Positions 59,484 to 64,000 of a stretch of 64,000 nt of DNA are shown here, piece after piece; the stretch's first letter is position 1, and every line of letters begins with the position of its first letter. The stretch lies in contig JAEEOP010000034.1 in the NCBI GenBank assembly GCA_016284295.1, positions 1 to 64,000 on the forward strand. Reading direction: 5' to 3'. Both the position numbers and the translations under genes were made by a program. The stretch is from Methanomassiliicoccaceae archaeon (GTDB lineage Archaea > Thermoplasmatota > Thermoplasmata > Methanomassiliicoccales > Methanomethylophilaceae). Below the pieces are notes generated by a model. The model was given only the letters and a program-made list of their open reading frames with translations. It had not been told where the DNA came from and ran no database searches.

Positions 59484-60746
59484 ATGGATGGATACATACC
59501 GCGCATCATCGACAGTGAACTTGAATTCTATCTGGACACTTTCGGAGCGGTGCTTCTTAGAGGACCAAAATGGTGCGGTAAAACCACAACAGCATCCAAT
59601 ATCGCAGCCAGCGTCATAAAAATGCAGGATCCGAAGAAATCCAGAGACTATATCGCTGCGGCAGAAACAGATGTGTCATTAATTTTGGACGGGGAGCAGC
59701 CTAGGCTTATAGACGAGTGGCAGGTGTCTCCCGTTATTTGGGATGCGGTACGCAGTAGCGTAGATGAAGACGGAAGAAATGGCCAATACATACTAACCGG
59801 TTCCAGAATACCTTCTGAAAACAGCACCCAACATAGCGGAGCAGGAAGAATCGGTGTTCTCGATATGTATCCGATGAGTCTGTTCGAATCTAAGGATTCA
59901 AACGGAAAGGTCTCATTGAAATCTCTATTCGACGGGGATTTTCAAAGCGGGGCCAAATCCGATCTTTCAGTCAAGAGAATCGCCGAGTGCCTATGTCGCG
60001 GAGGGTGGCCTGCTAACAGTGGTTTAGATTACCGTAAGTGTGCAATCAGAATCAAAAGCTATCTAGATCTGATATACGAGAGTGATGACATCTCTTTGAA
60101 GAAGTATGCAAAAGATCCTGCTACCGCTAAGGAGATAATAAGATCATACTCAAGGAACACATCCTCTTTGGCAACGATGGCTACCTTAATCGCCGATGTG
60201 GTGAAGAATGATGTTGCCGTCTCGTCAGATAAGTTCTCTGACTATCTGGCAGCATTGAGGGGGGTTTTCCTTATCAATGATGTCCCTGCGTGGAATCCGC
60301 AGATCAGATCGAAGGATGCAATAAGGGCAGGGCCAAAAAGAGAATTGATAGATCCATCCATTGCCGCATATTATCTCGGTATAACGCCTGACAACTTTAT
60401 AGAGGATTTCAATACATTCGGTCTTCTTTTCGAATCGTTATGTATCAGGGATCTCAGAGTGTATTCTTCAGTGTTGTCCGGGGAAGTTCTGTATTATCAC
60501 GATAAATACGGTTTGGAAGCAGACGCCGTCGTTAGGCTTGATGATGGTAGATATGGTATCATAGAAATCAAGCTTGGAAGCAAGGAAATTGATGACGGTG
60601 CAGAGAATCTGTGCAAATTGGAAAGGCTGCTGGAAGAGCATGAAATGAAAGCACCCAGTTTTAAGATGGTTCTTACAGGAACAGAATTGTCCTACATGAG
60701 GGACGACGGGGTGTATGTGGTTCCGCTCGGATGCCTCGGTCCATGA
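59484..60746 (+). CDS. AAA ATPase with DUF4143 nuclease-like domain
   Basis: This 420-aa protein has Walker A LLRGPKWCGKTTTA (residues about 24-37), a Walker B region ending RLIDEWQVSPVIW, the sensor YILTGSR, and a C-terminal DUF4143 domain with YYHDKYGLEADAVVRL and YGIIEIKLGS, the D-E-x-K core of PD-(D/E)xK folds. The family is widespread and mobile in archaea and bacteria, and its role is unknown. The TATA-like box about 26 bases upstream predicts a leaderless transcript. Confidence 0.86.
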   Translation: MDGYIPRIIDSELEFYLDTFGAVLLRGPKWCGKTTTASNIAASVIKMQDPKKSRDYIAAAETDVSLILDGEQPRLIDEWQVSPVIWDAVRSSVDEDGRNGQYILTGSRIPSENSTQHSGAGRIGVLDMYPMSLFESKDSNGKVSLKSLFDGDFQSGAKSDLSVKRIAECLCRGGWPANSGLDYRKCAIRIKSYLDLIYESDDISLKKYAKDPATAKEIIRSYSRNTSSLATMATLIADVVKNDVAVSSDKFSDYLAALRGVFLINDVPAWNPQIRSKDAIRAGPKRELIDPSIAAYYLGITPDNFIEDFNTFGLLFESLCIRDLRVYSSVLSGEVLYYHDKYGLEADAVVRLDDGRYGIIEIKLGSKEIDDGAENLCKLERLLEEHEMKAPSFKMVLTGTELSYMRDDGVYVVPLGCLGP

Positions 60747-60760
60747 ATTGTTCGAAGAAG

Positions 60761-60843
60761 CGCGGAGGAAGGGATTTGAACCCTCGAGGAGATGCTCCAC
60801 CGGTTTTCAAGACCGGCGCCGTAGGCCACTTGGCTACCTCCGC
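60761..60843 (-). tRNA. tRNA-Ser, anticodon UGA
   Basis: On the minus strand the sequence folds with acceptor GCGGAGG/CCTCCGC (60762-60768 with 60837-60843), an anticodon arm CCGGT-CTTGAAA-ACCGG (anticodon TGA), a long variable arm with GGAG/CTCC and a T arm AGGG-TTCAAAT-CCCT. The long variable arm confirms Ser. A G discriminator is encoded at 60761 and CCA is not encoded. Confidence 0.95.
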
Positions 60844-60953
60844 TTGGAATCACGAATGTAGACGTATTATAAAACCGTTCTATGGCGACGGGTTCGGGGA
60901 CCGCCCGCAACGGGTCTGGCCGTCATCGCCGTCCGGAATGATGGAAATGGCCC

Positions 60954-60973
60954 GAGGGCGGGACCCCGCCCTC
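60954..60973 (-). terminator. Hairpin terminator after the coiled-coil gene
   Basis: On the minus strand GAGGGCGGGG-TC-CCGCCCTC forms a strong GC hairpin just after the stop of the gene at 60985. It also lies before the tRNA-Ser gene on that strand. Confidence 0.5.
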
Positions 60974-60984
60974 AGGCATCGAGT

Positions 60985-61395
60985 TCAGAAAAGGTCTTCC
61001 TTCTCCTTCTTGGCGGCTTCCTTCTCGGCCCTCGCCTGCTCATTGGCCTCGTCGATCTCCTTGTCCCTGGCTTCGGCCTCGGCCTTGATGTTCTCCCTCT
61101 CCTCCTTGTACTTGTCCCTGACGTCCTCGATTTGCGCTTCGCAGTCCTCGATGATCTTCCTGGATTCGTTGATCTTGTCGATCAGCGTGAGCATGTTCTT
61201 CTTGTGCTCGTCGTCCTTGTCGACGGTGAAGCGGTAGTACTCCTGACCGAGGTCCTCGTACAGATCTCTGACCTTGCTCTTCTCCTCCTTCATCTGGGCT
61301 TCGAGCTTGCTGACCTCCTTGGTCTCAGCCACCTTGGTGCTCGATGTGTTGATAGACGATTTCGTCTTGTTGATCGCTTTGTCCAAAATTCCCAT
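60985..61395 (-). CDS. Charged coiled-coil protein
   Basis: This 136-aa protein is nearly all Lys/Glu-rich helix with heptads (VSKLEAQMKEEKSKVRDLYED, then IEDCEAQIEDVRDKYKEERE). It has no signal peptide or catalytic motif. Small coiled-coil proteins of this kind are common in the lineage. Function unknown. Confidence 0.7.
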   Translation of the reverse strand: MGILDKAINKTKSSINTSSTKVAETKEVSKLEAQMKEEKSKVRDLYEDLGQEYYRFTVDKDDEHKKNMLTLIDKINESRKIIEDCEAQIEDVRDKYKEERENIKAEAEARDKEIDEANEQARAEKEAAKKEKEDLF

Positions 61396-61478
61396 TTTGA
61401 TACCTTCGGCAAGGAATTGCCATCAGTCTATTTCAAACCGACTTTTCTACAGAGAACGACGCGGATATCGCTGCAGGA

Positions 61479-62396
61479 TCATTCTTCATCGGCCGCGGCC
61501 TTGGGCCAGAGCTTGTCGAAGGACCCCTGCATGATGACGAACCACAGGTTCTCCACCAGCAGCGACATGACCGCGGGGAGCAGCGCATCGGGGTATGTCG
61601 TGGAGAACATGATGATGCACAGCGTGGTCGCCAGCCCGGAGTTCCTCCAGGCGCTGATTGCGATGTACACAACCCCCTTGTCGCGGTCGTAGTTCATCTT
61701 CTTGAGCAGGAACAACAGGATCAGGCTAGGGACGAAGATCCTGAAGATGTTGGCCGCCAGCAGGAGCACCGCTATGTCGGGGTTGTCTATGATGTAGTCC
61801 CTCCTGAACCCGACGCTGATGAAGACCATCACGAGGATGACTGCGTTCATGACCAGGATCTTCACCCTGGGCGGGATGGTCACCCTGTTCAGAGGGATAT
61901 CGATGACAACAGGCACGACGACGAAGAGCACCACGTACTCGAGGATCTTTACCCAGCTCGCGGCCTCTCCCATGAGCACATGCGTGAGGGCCGGGGTCAG
62001 GACGAGCGCCACGATGTAGATCAGCGAGAATCCCAGCATCCCGAGCTTCATGTCCCCCTTCATGTAGAAGGTCATGGTCATAACCGATATGGCGCACGGC
62101 ACGGCGGACAGCATGATCCATCCGTACCACAGTGCGGTCTCCTGGATGAACAGCAGTCCTGTGAGAAGGGTTATCCCGGTGTTCAGGCCGAAGCACAGCA
62201 GCAGGCACACAAGCATGGGCCGCTTGTTGCTGCCGATGTCCGAGAAGTCGAACTTCAGGCCCTGGAGGGCCAGGGTCATCTGGATCATCAGGGTGATGAT
62301 CAGCATTGTCGGAGCGTCGGGATGGTCGAACCCCAGCACGAAACCCAGGATTATACCGAGTATGATCCACACCTTGATGTCCCATATCGGATTCAT
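61479..62396 (-). CDS. BASS-type (bile acid:sodium symporter-like) transporter
   Basis: This 305-aa protein has about ten hydrophobic helices in two similar halves. It carries polar gaps typical of the family, such as LMIQMTLALQGL in helix 2 and ISAWRNSGLATTL near the second crossover. The substrate (organic anion, arsenite or others) cannot be told. It overlaps the helicase gene by four bases. Confidence 0.75.
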   Translation of the reverse strand: MNPIWDIKVWIILGIILGFVLGFDHPDAPTMLIITLMIQMTLALQGLKFDFSDIGSNKRPMLVCLLLCFGLNTGITLLTGLLFIQETALWYGWIMLSAVPCAISVMTMTFYMKGDMKLGMLGFSLIYIVALVLTPALTHVLMGEAASWVKILEYVVLFVVVPVVIDIPLNRVTIPPRVKILVMNAVILVMVFISVGFRRDYIIDNPDIAVLLLAANIFRIFVPSLILLFLLKKMNYDRDKGVVYIAISAWRNSGLATTLCIIMFSTTYPDALLPAVMSLLVENLWFVIMQGSFDKLWPKAAADEE

Positions 62397-64000
62397 CTGA
62401 AGAACCTCGCCGCATCCCCTGCCGGGTCATCTGTAAGTTTAGCGTCCAGCTGCTTGACGTATCTGGAGGCACGGCTGTCCAGTATGACTGCCATGCCCCT
62501 GTCGGTCTCCGTCCTTATGAGACGGCCTATCGCCTGCTTCATCTTCCTCAGCGCGGGGACCTCGCTGGTGTAGACCCAGCCCTTGCCCGCCCCGTACCTC
62601 TGGTCGAACATGGCGGACATGGCCTTCTGCTCCGAGGACGGAGGAGGATAGGGGATGCCGACGATGATCGCGAAGCACAGCTCGTCGCCAGGGAAGTCCA
62701 TCCCCTCGGCGACGGACCCGCCCATGACCGAGAAGAACACCCCGTCGCGCCCGTTGCGGAAGGCGGTGAGGTTCTCCATGGTCCTGCGCTGGTTGCGGGA
62801 TTCCTCCCAGTAGAGTTTCTTGTTGATGTGTGTCTCCAGGTAGGGGCGCATCATGCGCATGAAATAGTAGGATGTGAAGAACACCAGGGTGTTCTTGTCC
62901 ACACTGTTGCATAGGTTCGCGATATACCTCTCTAGCCTGTTCTGCATGGAGGGGTCCTTCTGCATCTCCTTCTGCTGCGTGGTGACGTCGTTCACATAAA
63001 GGACGGATCTGTTCTCCGGCGGGAACGGCGAGGGGTAGATCCTGAACCTGGGGTTGCCCTGGAGCCCAAGCACGCGAGCGTACTGGTCCAAAGGCTGAAG
63101 CGTCCCGGACATGTGTATGGCTCCGGGCACCGAGTTCAGGAACACGGATATCTCCCTGGGATCGATGCATTTGGCGCTCAGGTACTCCCCGTCCTGGTCG
63201 ATCTTCAGGGACCTCACGAACCTGGACGAAGCGGACGAGCACCAGTCGCGCATGGATATGCCGAGCGTCTGTATCTCCGACACCCTGTTCTCGCCGCTCT
63301 CCATCAGGAGCTCTGTGCGCGCCTCCCCGATGTCGATGACCCTTTCGATGGCCGAATCCAGGTCCTGCGATTTCATCTGGAACTTGGCCATCATCCTCTG
63401 CTCGATGTAGTCGTCGTCGATGATGACCTCCTTCTCGTTGAGGCCCAGCTTCTCGGTTGCGACGTTGCGTATGGAGTTCTTGAAGAACGAGAGGAAGTCC
63501 TTCAGGGACACCTCCATCCATACCGTGGGGTCCCCCTTCATGGTGGAGCATTCGTCTATCGCCCTGTCCACCAGGTCCCTGTCGATGGTGAAGCTCTCCT
63601 GGTCCCTGGCGGCGTCCACCAGGTTGTGCGCCTCGTCGACGATGAGCAGGATCCCCTCCGGGGAGTCCTCCATGCCCAGGTTCGCCATCAGGTTCTGGCG
63701 GATGTCGTTGGAAAGTATGTGCACATAGGGGACGGCGACCACGTCGACCTTCTTCATGAGCTGCTTCTTCATCTCGTAAGGGCAGACACCGATCTTCTCG
63801 CAGTACCTGTCCAGCTCGTCGGATGTGGGGAAGTCGTTGATGACGAAGCTCTCCACGTTGTCAATCTCGGTCTTGATGCGGTCGTAGTACCTGCAGCCGC
63901 CGGCCTGGCCCTTGATGCTCTTGGAGCGCTTCTCCTCGCACATCATGGATAATACTTTAGGGGACAGGCTCTCGTAGCCGGTCGTGCCCCTGAAAAGGGG
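62393..64000 (-). CDS. XPD/DinG-type DNA helicase, 5' end outside the window
   Basis: The frame is open to the right edge, so the first part with Walker A is missing. Visible are Fe-S cluster Cys residues (MMCEEKRS, GGCRYYD, RYCEKIGVCPYEM), the DEAH box ILLIVDEAHNLVD, and C-terminal helicase motifs (HMSGTLQPLDQYARVLG, GGSVAEGMDFPGDELCF, KQAIGRLIRTETDRG). The Fe-S domain makes it an XPD/Rad3-like 5'-3' helicase for repair. The ATG at 63946 is internal to the frame. Confidence 0.9.
   Translation of the reverse strand, partial: PLFRGTTGYESLSPKVLSMMCEEKRSKSIKGQAGGCRYYDRIKTEIDNVESFVINDFPTSDELDRYCEKIGVCPYEMKKQLMKKVDVVAVPYVHILSNDIRQNLMANLGMEDSPEGILLIVDEAHNLVDAARDQESFTIDRDLVDRAIDECSTMKGDPTVWMEVSLKDFLSFFKNSIRNVATEKLGLNEKEVIIDDDYIEQRMMAKFQMKSQDLDSAIERVIDIGEARTELLMESGENRVSEIQTLGISMRDWCSSASSRFVRSLKIDQDGEYLSAKCIDPREISVFLNSVPGAIHMSGTLQPLDQYARVLGLQGNPRFRIYPSPFPPENRSVLYVNDVTTQQKEMQKDPSMQNRLERYIANLCNSVDKNTLVFFTSYYFMRMMRPYLETHINKKLYWEESRNQRRTMENLTAFRNGRDGVFFSVMGGSVAEGMDFPGDELCFAIIVGIPYPPPSSEQKAMSAMFDQRYGAGKGWVYTSEVPALRKMKQAIGRLIRTETDRGMAVILDSRASRYVKQLDAKLTDDPAGDAARFFR

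Overview
The window is from a methylotrophic methanogen of the order Methanomassiliicoccales (Thermoplasmatota), probably the gut-associated family Methanomethylophilaceae. The evidence is a complete pyrrolysine cassette (pylT, pylS lacking the N-terminal tRNA-binding domain, then pylB, pylC, pylD), monomethylamine methyltransferase genes including one with an in-frame UAG at codon 202, and archaeal signature genes: glycerol-1-phosphate dehydrogenase, DnaG-type primase, Trm1, FBP aldolase/phosphatase, NadM and MptD. Coding DNA is GC-rich, gaps are AT-rich, and many genes have a TATA box about 25 bases before the start codon, which suggests leaderless transcripts.

Layout. 1-6.9 kb: divergent mtmC-mtmB (the second gene runs off the left edge) and mtmB, then pylT-S-B-C-D. 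Together they make the corrinoid methyltransferase and the amino acid it needs. 7-18 kb: paired SMR exporter, hisG-C-H-A, a regulator-nadM-cinA-E1 run with long overlaps, purC, egsA, and redox proteins (iron-sulfur flavoprotein, nitroreductase, superoxide reductase). 18-25 kb: purA, trm1, THEP1, mptD and a citrate synthase interrupted by UAG. 25-28.5 kb: a Panacea-domain gene overlapping a ubiquitin-like sulfur carrier, and two CobQ-type genes. 28.6-35.5 kb: YhaO/YhaN-type repair pair, DnaG with a charged repeat tail, and a Lon-like ATPase without protease. 35.6-47.7 kb: surface proteins, tpiA, FBP aldolase/phosphatase, gpmA, aspS, hjc, cardiolipin-synthase-like gene.

48-60.8 kb is accessory: YdeI/OmdA gene with an in-frame UAG, Fic protein, two AAA/nuclease-like ATPases with repeats or palindromes upstream, a frameshifted pseudogene, a dockerin-bearing metal/siderophore ABC transporter with a methyltransferase, and a Schlafen/AlbA_2 regulator. 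The right end has tRNA-Ser(UGA), a coiled-coil protein, a BASS-type transporter and an XPD/DinG helicase that leaves the window.

Three observations stand out. (1) UAG is almost never a stop here, yet it sits in frame inside citrate synthase and a YdeI-family gene at positions where, from memory of these families, lysine is usual. This suggests pyrrolysine outside methylamine metabolism. (2) A 24-base element, 23/24 identical, lies at the same distance from the TATA box of yhaO-yhaN and of hjc, and may mark a DNA-repair regulon. (3) A Panacea protein overlaps a Gly-Gly-ended ubiquitin-like gene behind a palindromic operator, an architecture like an autoregulated toxin-antitoxin module.
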